From: Dehalococcoidia bacterium
GTDB taxonomy: Bacteria; Chloroflexota; Dehalococcoidia; DSTF01; WHTK01
Assembly: GCA_035574915.1 (NCBI GenBank)
Contig: DATLYJ010000055.1
Coordinates: 1-39,303, forward strand
DNA length: 39,303 nt
Direction: 5' to 3'
In this document: positions 7,570-14,950 of the stretch, one piece after another
How positions within the stretch are numbered: the stretch's first letter is position 1
How the letters are laid out: the number at the start of each line of letters is the position of its first letter
The notes under the pieces: generated by a model
What the model saw: only the letters and a program-made list of their open reading frames with translations
Databases searched by the model: none
What the model was told of the DNA's origin: nothing
Made by a program: the position numbers and the translations under genes

Positions 7570-8424
7570 TCAGGCTTTCCTCGCCTGGACTACGCGGCGG
7601 AGACTGTACTCGCCGCCGGAGAAGGTGCCCGTGCAGGTGATGATGGTGATGTCCGCCGCCGAGGACGCCACGATCGAGCCCCAGTCGGCGCTCGGGGAGT
7701 AGTCTCCCGCAAAGGTGACGACGTAGCGGTATACCTGGCCGGCCTGGGTGTAATACTCGATGGTGTCGCCGGGCACAAGATTGCGCATGTAGTAGAGGAC
7801 GGCAATGCTCGGCGTGCCACCGGGCCCGCAGCGGCCGCAATCGACATGGCCAGCCAGCACGGCGTTTCCGGAGGCAGGCGTGCCGCCCAGGCCGGGAAGG
7901 GCGGAGAAATCGTACAGTACGACGTTGAAGTAGCCCGTAGGGTCGGGCATTACGCCGCTACTGGGAACAGCCATGCGAGAGACGGGCGCGTTGACCCCGA
8001 TCTTGGGGATCACCAGCCTGTCGCCCAGGGCCACCTCAGCGGCCGTCGGCCTGCTGGCCGCGGGGGCGCCCGTACCACCGCCGCCGCTGGCTGCCGTCGT
8101 GGCGCCGCCACCGCTGCAGTTGCGGATGTACCATTCGCGCTCAGCGTCGGAGCGGTACGCGGTCCCCTGTATCTCGCTGCAGTTCGTCCTGTGCGGGACC
8201 GCTGTCGGCGCAGTAGTTGCCACAGCGGTCGGAGTCGTCTGATTCTGCTGCACGACCACCTGGACGGTGGGCGTCGCCGCGTTCTTTTCGTCGCCGCCGC
8301 CTGTTGCCAGACTGAACCCTATGGTCAGGGCGAACGCAAAGGCCGGTATGCCCACGATGAAACCCGCGCGCGGGAGCCGGAGCAGTTGGCTCAATCTATC
8401 AGAGCTGAATCGACCGCCGTTCAA
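7570..8424 (-). CDS. Sortase (class E/F-like), copy 3, with Cys-bracketed linker
   Basis: A 284-residue sortase. It has a membrane anchor (about 20-41), a Thr/Ala/Pro stalk, and a Cys82-to-Cys103 module (SEIQGTAYRSDAEREWYIRN between the cysteines) like that of copy 2. A glycine-rich spacer precedes the barrel, which carries His193 (LAGHVDC), Cys264 (TIITCTG) and Arg276 (YSLRRVVQA). A CGRCG pair directly follows the catalytic His. The start is TTG 8424 with GGGGGT 6-8 nt upstream. The preceding sortase stops only 25 nt away, so copies 4 and 3 are cotranscribed. Pairwise differences in stalks and loops suggest different substrates or timing rather than a fresh duplication. Confidence 0.92.
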   Translation of the reverse strand: MNGGRFSSDRLSQLLRLPRAGFIVGIPAFAFALTIGFSLATGGGDEKNAATPTVQVVVQQNQTTPTAVATTAPTAVPHRTNCSEIQGTAYRSDAEREWYIRNCSGGGATTAASGGGGTGAPAASRPTAAEVALGDRLVIPKIGVNAPVSRMAVPSSGVMPDPTGYFNVVLYDFSALPGLGGTPASGNAVLAGHVDCGRCGPGGTPSIAVLYYMRNLVPGDTIEYYTQAGQVYRYVVTFAGDYSPSADWGSIVASSAADITIITCTGTFSGGEYSLRRVVQARKA

Positions 8425-8449
8425 GTCCGACCCCCTTTTATCGCGCAGC

Positions 8450-9229
8450 CTAGATGCGCACGCCGGTGACGACCTGCCGGTGAGAGTACTCGCGCGTGAC
8501 CGGATTGAAGTCGCCGCCGCAGGTTATGAGAGTGATGGTCTCTTGCGCCGTAGAGGACACGATGCGCGTCCAGTCCCCGGAGGCAGCGTGGACCGACTCA
8601 TTCGAGGTGACGCGGTACTTGTAGCTCCGGCCGGCTACGACCAACTCGATTTCGTCGCCGACTCGGAACTTGCCGATGTCCCAGAACACGGCCTGGCAGG
8701 GCGGCGGCACCGTGCCGTTCTTGCAGGCCACCCGTCCTGAATCGACGTGACCGGCCAAGACGACGTTGCCGAAACCCGGCACGCCGCCCAGGCCCTCGTG
8801 GTTCTTGAAGTCGTAGAAGGCCACATCGTCCGGGCCATTCGGGTTCGGCATGACCCCGTCCGGGCCGACCACCTTGTAAGTCAGCGGCGCATTGACGCCG
8901 AACTTGGCGATGATGAGCCGGTCGCCGCTGCTGGCGCCGGGCATCGGGGCGTTCGGGTCGCGGGTTGCGACCGGTGTGGGCTTGTTCAGGTCGATGGTCG
9001 CTTCAGGTGTGGCAAGCGGCGTGCTCGCCGCGAGGCCGCCACTCGCGCCGTCATCCGGGTGGTCCGGGCCCGTAACGCCAGAGCCGTTCCCCCCGGATGC
9101 CAGGGACACGAACAGCACGCCGATGGCCGCTATGACGGCGAAGCCGCCGGCGATGGGCAACGCGCCCTTGCGCCGCATGAGTTCCGAAATCCGCGCTCCT
9201 ATGCCACCACTTCCTTCGGTTCCCCTCAT
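8450..9229 (-). CDS. Sortase (class E/F-like), copy 4
   Basis: A 259-residue sortase and the first of the four downstream of the surface-protein gene. A cytoplasmic basic N-terminus (ISELMRRKGALP) leads to a membrane helix (about 26-45), an Asp/Pro/Thr-rich stalk and the barrel. The triad is His161 (LAGHVDS), Cys237 (TLITCGG) and Arg251 (YSHRQVVTG). An insertion with two Cys (VACKNGTVPPPCQA) follows the His. The start is ATG 9229; the ribosome-binding site is weak. The terminator at 9331-9348 separates it from the substrate gene, so it may be transcribed by read-through or from an unrecognised promoter in the 142-nt gap. Confidence 0.92.
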   Translation of the reverse strand: MRGTEGSGGIGARISELMRRKGALPIAGGFAVIAAIGVLFVSLASGGNGSGVTGPDHPDDGASGGLAASTPLATPEATIDLNKPTPVATRDPNAPMPGASSGDRLIIAKFGVNAPLTYKVVGPDGVMPNPNGPDDVAFYDFKNHEGLGGVPGFGNVVLAGHVDSGRVACKNGTVPPPCQAVFWDIGKFRVGDEIELVVAGRSYKYRVTSNESVHAASGDWTRIVSSTAQETITLITCGGDFNPVTREYSHRQVVTGVRI

Positions 9230-9330
9230 CCCTGCAACAAACCCCTGGGTATTCTAGATGGCCCTGTTACGGGCTCCCTCCAGCATACGAACCGCCTCCT
9301 GAGCGGGCAACCTGGAGATATGTGAAGAGA

Positions 9331-9348
9331 GCGGCCCCGAAGGGCCGC
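9331..9348 (-). terminator. Hairpin after the PPATG surface-protein gene
   Basis: On the minus strand GCGGCCC and GGGCCGC (7 bp) enclose a TTCG tetraloop, followed by TCTCTTC. It lies 24 nt after the stop of the surface-protein gene and before sortase copy 4. It probably reduces transcription from substrate into sortases. Confidence 0.55.
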
Positions 9349-9371
9349 CCTCCAGAAACCGTATGCGAAGC

Positions 9372-10358
9372 CTAGGCGCGGGCGCGCCGCCAGCCGAGGG
9401 CAGCAGCGCCGGCCAGGGCCATGCCGAGGAGCGTGAAGCCGGCCAGGCGCTGCCAGCCGCTCCCGGCCTCGAGGCCGCCATCACCAGTGGCCGGCGGCGT
9501 AATCCCCGTGGGCGGGACCGCCGTTGGCGGGATCGCGGTGTTAGTGGCCGTCGCCTGGGCGCAGTTGATCGTCGCGGTAGCCGAGCCCGTCACGCCGCCG
9601 GCAGAGGCCGTAATCGTGGCCGTACCGCCCTGCGTGCCCGGAGCTGTCAGCACCGCGAGCACGCCGGCGCCCTGGTCGATCGCGCTGGTCGGCGAGATCG
9701 TCCCAAGGGTCGTGGAGAGCGTTACGGTCCCGGCGGCGACCACCTGGCCGGCTGCGTTGCGCGCCACGACCGTCACGAAGGCGGAGCCGTTGCAGCTCAG
9801 CGTCGAGGGAGCAATGGAGACGGTCAGGGTGGAGACGGTCACTGTGCCGGTAGCCGTGGGCGTCGCCGTAGCAGGCGTGCCGGTGACGGTAGGCGTGGAA
9901 GTGGGCGTGCCTACGGTCACGAAGGTGTAGAGGCAGTGGACGTGTTCGTCGTCGCGGATGTTTACCTGGACGTCGCCGTCACTCCCATCCGGATCGATTA
10001 TTATCGACTGATTACCCGCGGTGTCGCCATCGTCGGTAATCGTGCAGGCAATATCGCCGCTAATCGAGTACCCCGCAACGGGAACCCAGTCGATCTCGAC
10101 ATTGCTGTCGTCTCCGCAGTTCAAGACTCCAGATTCTTCGTCTCCCAGGTCGGCGAGGGAGCCGGTACATGCCGTGCCGGAGACCGTGTTTACCGTGAAG
10201 TCAAAGTCTCCCGAGGGAGTCTCCACTTCGATGGTGAGCTGCTCGTCGTGATCGGCGAGGGCTACCTTCACACCTGTTGGCCCGGGAACCGAGAGCGCGA
10301 GCAGCGCCCCTAATGTCGCGACGAACGCGAGGCCAAACGCTTTCCAAGATCTGAGCAT
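9372..10358 (-). CDS. Cell-surface protein with PPATG sorting signal and Ig-like domain
   Basis: A 328-residue exported protein and the probable substrate of the adjacent sortases. A signal peptide (SWKAFGLAFVATLGALLALS) ends near VALADHDEQ. The next domain, about 120 residues, is acidic and Cys-containing. A Thr/Pro linker precedes a Big-1/invasin-type Ig-like domain (LTVSIAPSTLSCNGSAFVTV through GSATATINC). A second Thr/Pro linker leads to the sorting signal: PPATG at residues 288-292, a 36-residue tail with a hydrophobic stretch (LAGFTLLGMALAGAAALGW), and basic RRARA at the end. PPATG is an LPXTG-like variant. The start is ATG 10358 because GGAGGT lies 8 nt upstream; an upstream in-frame start would add an unlikely basic leader. 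The structure suggests an adhesin or S-layer-type display protein. Confidence 0.88.
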   Translation of the reverse strand: MLRSWKAFGLAFVATLGALLALSVPGPTGVKVALADHDEQLTIEVETPSGDFDFTVNTVSGTACTGSLADLGDEESGVLNCGDDSNVEIDWVPVAGYSISGDIACTITDDGDTAGNQSIIIDPDGSDGDVQVNIRDDEHVHCLYTFVTVGTPTSTPTVTGTPATATPTATGTVTVSTLTVSIAPSTLSCNGSAFVTVVARNAAGQVVAAGTVTLSTTLGTISPTSAIDQGAGVLAVLTAPGTQGGTATITASAGGVTGSATATINCAQATATNTAIPPTAVPPTGITPPATGDGGLEAGSGWQRLAGFTLLGMALAGAAALGWRRARA

Positions 10359-10387
10359 ACTTCTGCACCTCCGCAGGGTGTTATGGT

Positions 10388-10402
10388 GACCGCTGGGCGG
10401 TC
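10388..10402 (-). promoter_or_regulatory. Hairpin in the 5' leader of the surface-protein gene
   Basis: GACCGC and GCGGTC form a perfect 6-bp stem with a 3-nt loop, ending 30 nt before the ATG on the minus strand. It belongs to a leader of about 180 nt (10359-10547) in which other partly paired segments can be drawn. No named riboswitch consensus was matched. The rest of 10359-10755 holds no gene that I can support. Confidence 0.35.
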
Positions 10403-10547
10403 TGGAGCGCCTGGGAAGCACGCCGGGCACGGATCAGCCACTTCCGTTCCCCCGGACGAGCCCGCCACTCCTCCCCGTTTGGCGCAGCCTTATCGTTGAC
10501 CCCGTACTTACGAGGCCGGCCGAGCGGTCCCCGCGCGGCCAGAGGGC

Positions 10548-10553
10548 AGTATA
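10548..10553 (-). promoter_or_regulatory. Possible -10 element for the surface-protein transcript
   Basis: On the minus strand TGCTATACT contains an extended -10 (TATACT preceded by TG and one base). It lies 190 nt upstream of ATG 10358. No clear -35 is visible, which is usual for extended -10 promoters. Low certainty. Confidence 0.3.
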
Positions 10554-10755
10554 GCATCACCATCCGTGTATTTCGCTACCCCCCGAGCACAAGTAGAGAC
10601 CGTTGATATGAGAGCGAGCAGAAGGAGGATGCGGGGCGGGCCAGTCGCGACCAAGAATCCGCTCGAGATCGACGGCATGCTGGCAGCCGCATCTCGGGAC
10701 CTCGAGGAGGCCTGGCGGCACCGCCCGCGACCCCCGTCTTCGCGCTTCCCGCTTC

Positions 10756-12075
10756 CTACAGGATGGGCAGGTAGCGCTTGAGCTCGAAGTCGGTGATGTG
10801 CGAGCGGTAGGCCTCCCACTCGATCCGCTTGCTCTTCAGGAGGCTCTCGAAGACATGGTCGCCTAGGCAGGTGCGCAGCAGCTCCGAGCGCTCCGCCTCC
10901 AGCAGCGCCTCGTAGAGGCTGCCCGGCATCGTGGACGCCTCCTCGTAGGCCTCCGGGGCCGTCGCCGGGTCCCGCGCCGGTGGCAGGGGGTACTCGCGCT
11001 CGATGCCCTCCAGGCCCGCCGCCAGCAGCGCCGCGAACGCTAGGTAGGGATTGCAGGCGGCGTCCGGCGCCCGGTACTCGATGCGGGCGGCGATCTCGCG
11101 GCCCGGGCGGTACTCCGGCACGCGCAGGAGGTCGCCGCTGCTGCGGCGCGCCCATGTCAACCGCACCGGCGCCTCGAACCCGGGTACCAGGCGCTTGTAC
11201 GAGTTCACCCACTGGTTAGTGACCAGCGCGATCTCGCGCGCGTGGCGCAGGAGCCCGGCGATGAAGCCGCGGGCTACGGCCGAGAGATGTATGGGGTCCT
11301 GGGCGTCGAAGAAGGCGTTGCGTTCGCCGCGGAAGAGCGAGAGGTGGGTGTGCATGCCAGACCCGTTCTGGTCGCTGAGGGGCTTGGGCATGAAGGTCGC
11401 GTACACGCCGGCGGCCATCGCGACTTCCTTGACGACGAGGCGGCAGGTCATCGTACTGTCCGCCATCGTGAGGGCATCCGTGTAGCGGAGGTCGACCTCG
11501 TGCTGGGAGGGGGCGACCTCATGGTGACTGGACTCCACGCCGATGCCCATCTCTTCCAGCGTGAGCACGGTCTCGCGCCGCAGGTCACTGCCGGCGTCCA
11601 GGGGCGTTAGGTCGAAGTAGCCGCCGTGGTCGAGTAGCTCGGTGCCGGAGGCGTCCTTGAAGTAGAAGAACTCGATCTCGGGGCCGACGTAGAAGGTGAA
11701 GCCCAGGGCCGCCGCCCGGGCCAGGTTCCGCTTCAGCACCTGGCGAGGGTCACCTTCGAAGGGCGTCCCGTCTGGCAGGTGGATATCGCAGAACATGCGG
11801 GCGACCCGCCGCTCCCGCGGGCGCCAGGGCAGCACCTGGAACGTGCTGGGGTCCGGGATCGCCGTCATGTCGGTCTCGCCGGTGCGGGCGAAGCCCTCGA
11901 TGGCGCCGCCGTCGAAGCCGACGCCCTCTTCGAGCGCCTCCTCGAGCTCCTCGAAGGTGATCGCGAAGCTCTTCAGCGACCCGAGGATGTCCGTGAACCA
12001 CAGGCGGATGAACTTGACGTCCTGCTGGCGGCACTGCTGGAGGACGTACTCGTTGGCTGGTTGGCTTGTTGGCAT
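10756..12075 (-). CDS. Glutamine synthetase, type I-alpha-like
   Basis: A 439-residue GS that would make glutamine from glutamate, ammonia and ATP as a dodecamer. The hallmark segments are [56 protein letters not shown] and [19 protein letters not shown]. The form SSHHEVAPxQHE, the short length and the absence of an adenylylation tyrosine loop place it with GSI-alpha, whose activity is normally controlled by feedback and regulator contact. FDGGAIEGFARTGETDM departs from the usual FDGSSI...ESDM, so a changed metal or substrate geometry, or a non-canonical substrate such as a polyamine or other gamma-glutamyl acceptor, is possible. It is divergent from the GlnR-like regulator with a GlnR-type box between them. 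Confidence 0.9.
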   Translation of the reverse strand: MPTSQPANEYVLQQCRQQDVKFIRLWFTDILGSLKSFAITFEELEEALEEGVGFDGGAIEGFARTGETDMTAIPDPSTFQVLPWRPRERRVARMFCDIHLPDGTPFEGDPRQVLKRNLARAAALGFTFYVGPEIEFFYFKDASGTELLDHGGYFDLTPLDAGSDLRRETVLTLEEMGIGVESSHHEVAPSQHEVDLRYTDALTMADSTMTCRLVVKEVAMAAGVYATFMPKPLSDQNGSGMHTHLSLFRGERNAFFDAQDPIHLSAVARGFIAGLLRHAREIALVTNQWVNSYKRLVPGFEAPVRLTWARRSSGDLLRVPEYRPGREIAARIEYRAPDAACNPYLAFAALLAAGLEGIEREYPLPPARDPATAPEAYEEASTMPGSLYEALLEAERSELLRTCLGDHVFESLLKSKRIEWEAYRSHITDFELKRYLPIL

Positions 12076-12123
12076 TTGGAAGGCCGGCCAGAAAGCGAGC
12101 TAAGGGGTCGTGGCGACTTATCC

Positions 12124-12150
12124 ATGATAACGGCGGCCGGCGGCCAGCAA
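12124..12150 (-). promoter_or_regulatory. Promoter of the alpha-type glutamine synthetase gene
   Basis: On the minus strand TATCAT (12129-12124, five of six consensus bases) is preceded at 15 bp by TTGCTG (12150-12145), or at 16 bp by TTTGCT. Transcription would start near 12117, giving a leader of about 40 nt. The GlnR-type box lies immediately upstream of the -35, a standard place for an activator. Confidence 0.45.
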
Positions 12151-12160
12151 AGCAGAGCAG

Positions 12161-12176
12161 GTTAAGTTTTGGTTAC
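12161..12176. promoter_or_regulatory. GlnR-type box between GS-alpha and the regulator gene
   Basis: Plus strand GTTAA-N6-GTTAC; read on the minus strand it is GTAAC-N6-TTAAC, the 5-mer pair with 11-bp phasing used by GlnR regulators. It lies about 85 bp from both start codons and just upstream of the predicted GS-alpha -35, so it could control the synthetase and the regulator itself. Confidence 0.6.
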
Positions 12177-12248
12177 TTTGGCCCGCCGGCCTGCGATCGG
12201 CCGCTTGCGCTCAGGTCCTGGCCGCTGCCTCGGCGCGTTCGCGAGACA

Positions 12249-12254
12249 TATACT
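12249..12254 (+). promoter_or_regulatory. -10 element giving a leaderless regulator mRNA
   Basis: TATACT ends 8 nt before ATG 12263, so transcription should begin at or within a couple of bases of the start codon. There is no Shine-Dalgarno (the bases before ATG are GGCCCCAA), which agrees with a leaderless transcript. The -35 is weak. Confidence 0.5.
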
Positions 12255-12262
12255 GGCCCCAA

Positions 12263-12919
12263 ATGGCACGCGTCCTCCTCGCCTACCACTCTGAAGGCAG
12301 CGCGTTTCTCGAGCGCGACCTGGGCGCTGCCGGCTTCGAGGTGGTTGCCCGGCGCATGGTCGATGCGGACGTCCTGGCCGAGGAGCACGGCGCCGACGTC
12401 ATCGTCATTGAGTCGCCGGTGCGGATGGACGACCTGCGGCGGCTCGTGGAGAACCCGGCCCGCGGGCCTAAAACGCCCCTCGTCGTCCTGCTCCGGCCGG
12501 ACCAGCTCGGCGGCCTCGAGCCGACCCTGCCGATCGACGACTTCGTGCTCATCCCCGTGGCCGCGGAGGAGCTGGTCCTCAGGCTGCGACGCTTGATCTG
12601 GCGCAAGACCGGGCTGGATGAAGCCTCCGTCGTCCGCTACGGGGAACTGGTGATGGACCTGGCGAACTACAAGGTCTACGTCGGGGACACACCCGTGAGC
12701 CTGACCTACAAGGAGTTCGAGTTGCTGCGGTTCCTGATGGTCAACCGCGGCAAGGTCTTCACGCGTGAGGCGCTGCTCAACCGCGTGTGGGGCTACGAGT
12801 ATTACGGCGGCGCCCGCACGGTCGACGTCCACATCCGCCGCCTCCGCAGCAAGATAGAGTCCGGCTCGACCGTTTACATCGAGACCGTCCGCAACGTGGG
12901 CTACCGCTTCCCGGCGTAG
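12263..12919 (+). CDS. glnR: GlnR-like orphan OmpR-family nitrogen regulator
   Basis: A 218-residue transcription factor with an N-terminal receiver-like domain (about 1-108) and a C-terminal winged helix (about 124-217; SLTYKEFELLRFLMVNRGKV, RTVDVHIRRLRSKIE, YIETVRNVGYRF). The receiver lacks the phosphorylation machinery. Its first strand ends LAYHSEG with no acidic pair, the phosphoacceptor position reads VIVIESP with Glu instead of Asp, and the Lys of the usual KP motif is absent (LIPVAAEE). This is the pattern of actinomycete GlnR, which acts as an unphosphorylated dimer. No kinase gene is adjacent. The neighbours are GS-alpha, amt, PII and GS-beta, and GTAAC/GAAAC arrays precede them, so global nitrogen control is strongly suggested. 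The name is inferred from context plus domain features. Confidence 0.85.
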   Translation: MARVLLAYHSEGSAFLERDLGAAGFEVVARRMVDADVLAEEHGADVIVIESPVRMDDLRRLVENPARGPKTPLVVLLRPDQLGGLEPTLPIDDFVLIPVAAEELVLRLRRLIWRKTGLDEASVVRYGELVMDLANYKVYVGDTPVSLTYKEFELLRFLMVNRGKVFTREALLNRVWGYEYYGGARTVDVHIRRLRSKIESGSTVYIETVRNVGYRFPA

Positions 12920-12998
12920 TCGGCGGCGCTCAGGGCGGACGCCGGCCGCGGCGAGTCCGGAAATCGGCGTCAGGAGCCGTCCTGGCATCGTTCGCTCG

Positions 12999-13052
12999 TT
13001 AACCGAGGCGTAACCCCAACGAAACATCGCCGTAACAAGGCGGGCCTACGCT
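12999..13052 (+). promoter_or_regulatory. Four-part GlnR-type operator and promoter of amt-glnB
   Basis: TTAAC (12999-13003), GTAAC (13010-13014), GAAAC (13021-13025) and GTAAC (13032-13036) are spaced by exactly 6 nt each, giving an 11-bp period. This matches the GlnR pattern GTnAC-N6-GAAAC repeated. Ten nt after the last 5-mer comes TACGCT (13047-13052) as a -10. The leader to ATG 13117 would be about 58 nt. Confidence 0.8.
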
Positions 13053-13116
13053 CCCTGCGTTGGGTCGGAGTCCTTCTGTGCCCGGAAGGACCAGTAACTA
13101 TTGGAGGGGAGAAGGC

Positions 13117-14475
13117 ATGGAGATTAGCTCAGGCGACACCGCATGGGTCCTGGTCTCATCGGCGCTGGTGATGCTGATGACGCCGGGACTGGCGCTGTTT
13201 TACGGGGGCCTCACTCGCAGCAAGAACGTGCTCGCCACGATCATGCAGAGCTTCATCATGCTCGGCCTGATCACGGTCGAGTTCGTGCTGATCGGTTACA
13301 GCCTGGCCTTCGGGCCAGACCACTGGGGGCTCATCGGCGACTTCTCGTGGTTCGGCCTCAAGGACGTTTCCATGAGCGAGCCGGGGCCGTACGCGCCGAC
13401 AATCCCGCACCAGACCTACATGATCTTCCAGCTTATGTTCGCGGTGATTACCCCGGCGCTGATCACGGGCGCATTCGCCGAACGGGCGAAGTTCAGCACC
13501 TTCCTCGTGTTCATGCTCGCCTGGGCGATCCTCGTCTACAACCCGGTGGCGCACTGGGTCTGGGGACAGGGCGGCTGGCTCGGCGGCATCCCGGACCAGG
13601 ACGGGCAGACAGGGTTGGGCGCGCTCGACTTCGCGGGCGGCACCGTCGTGCACATCAACGCCGGTATCGCCGCGCTGGTGGCGGCCTGGCTATACGGGAA
13701 GCGCCACGGCTTCGGCCGCGAGCCGATGGAACCGCACGACGTCACGATGGTCGTGGTGGGCGCCGCGCTCCTGTGGTTCGGCTGGTTCGGCTTCAACGCC
13801 GGCAGCGCCGTCGCGGCGAGCGCCCTGGCCTCCAACGCCTTCGTCGTCACTCACGTCGCGACCGCGACGGCGGCGCTGACCTGGATGGCGTTGAGCTGGC
13901 TCGTCTCCGGCAAGCCGAGCGTCGTCGGCGCCGCGTCCGGCGCCGTCGCCGGCCTGGTCGCCATCACCCCCGCCTCGGGCTCCGTCACGCCGATGGCGGC
14001 GCTCGCTATCGGCGCCGGCGCCGGCAGCCTCTGTTACCTGGCGGTGCGTATCCGCGCCAGGGTCGGCCTGGACGACTCGCTGGACGTCGTCGGCGTGCAC
14101 GGCGTCGGCGGCACCTGGGGCGCCCTGGCCACCGGCCTCTTTGCCGTCGCCTCGGTGACGGGCGCTGCGGAGGGTCTGTTCTCCGGCGACAGCGAGCAGT
14201 TCGGCAAGCAGCTCATCGCCGTCGTCGCGACCATGGCTTACTCCGCTATCGTTACCTTCATCATCCTCAAGGTCCTGGATGCCGTGATGGGTCTGCGGGT
14301 GAGCGAAGAAGAAGAGATCATGGGGCTGGACGTCAGTCTGCACGGCGAGCGCGGTTACATCCTCGATGGCGGCCCGGGTTACTCCGGCATCCCGATCGTC
14401 GTCGCAAACGGCGGCCCCTCCTCGAGTTCGCCGCCCCAGCCCTCGCGGCCGGCAACCAGCGAGGCCACGAGCTAG
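13117..14475 (+). CDS. amt: Ammonium transporter Amt
   Basis: A 452-residue integral membrane channel for ammonium of the Amt/Mep/Rh family. The hydrophobic profile suggests 11 transmembrane helices. Family signatures include DTAWVLVSSALVMLMTPGLA at the first helix, FYGGLTRSKNVL, the pore segments NAGIAALVAAWLYGKR and GWFGFNAGSA, and the twin-His region with VVGVHGVGGTWGALATGLFA. The start is ATG 13117, preceded by TTGGAGGGGAGAAGG; upstream in-frame codons would place charged residues before the first helix. The cytoplasmic C-terminal tail (EEEIMGLDVSLHGERGY) is the usual PII contact. It is cotranscribed with the PII gene 32 nt downstream and lies behind a four-part GlnR-type operator. Confidence 0.97.
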   Translation: MEISSGDTAWVLVSSALVMLMTPGLALFYGGLTRSKNVLATIMQSFIMLGLITVEFVLIGYSLAFGPDHWGLIGDFSWFGLKDVSMSEPGPYAPTIPHQTYMIFQLMFAVITPALITGAFAERAKFSTFLVFMLAWAILVYNPVAHWVWGQGGWLGGIPDQDGQTGLGALDFAGGTVVHINAGIAALVAAWLYGKRHGFGREPMEPHDVTMVVVGAALLWFGWFGFNAGSAVAASALASNAFVVTHVATATAALTWMALSWLVSGKPSVVGAASGAVAGLVAITPASGSVTPMAALAIGAGAGSLCYLAVRIRARVGLDDSLDVVGVHGVGGTWGALATGLFAVASVTGAAEGLFSGDSEQFGKQLIAVVATMAYSAIVTFIILKVLDAVMGLRVSEEEEIMGLDVSLHGERGYILDGGPGYSGIPIVVANGGPSSSSPPQPSRPATSEATS

Positions 14476-14480
14476 GCTAG

Positions 14481-14849
<369 letters not shown>

Positions 14850-14873
14850 CCGCTGACGTGCCGGATCTGCACG

Positions 14874-14911
14874 AAATCGGCCCCAAAGTCGCGACTTTGG
14901 GGCCGATTTTT
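14874..14911 (+). terminator. Perfect 36-bp palindrome, intrinsic terminator of amt-glnB
   Basis: AAATCGGCCCCAAAGTCG (14874-14891) is followed directly by its exact reverse complement (14892-14909) and then further T residues. As RNA it gives a stem of about 16 bp with a CGCG loop, ending in a U-rich tract on either strand. It separates the PII gene from the next GlnR-type promoter. Confidence 0.85.
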
Positions 14912-14950
14912 GTCATTTTGGCCCAAATTCCTGCCATTTTCGCCGCCCAG

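Noticed and set aside
10359-10547. Known cyclic-dinucleotide riboswitch (GEMM or ydaO type) before the surface protein
   Set aside because: A few GGGGGAAC-like segments looked suggestive, but the conserved cores of these classes are not present.
10381-10563. 60-codon minus-strand frame in the surface-protein leader
   Set aside because: Mixed third-base composition, no ribosome-binding site, and it overlaps the predicted -10 and hairpins, so non-coding leader is more likely.
10566-10781. Plus-strand frame of 71 codons with a protein-like middle (NPLEIDGMLAAASRDLEEAW)
   Set aside because: No well-spaced ribosome-binding site and it runs into the 3' end of GS-alpha; evidence too thin to list as a gene.
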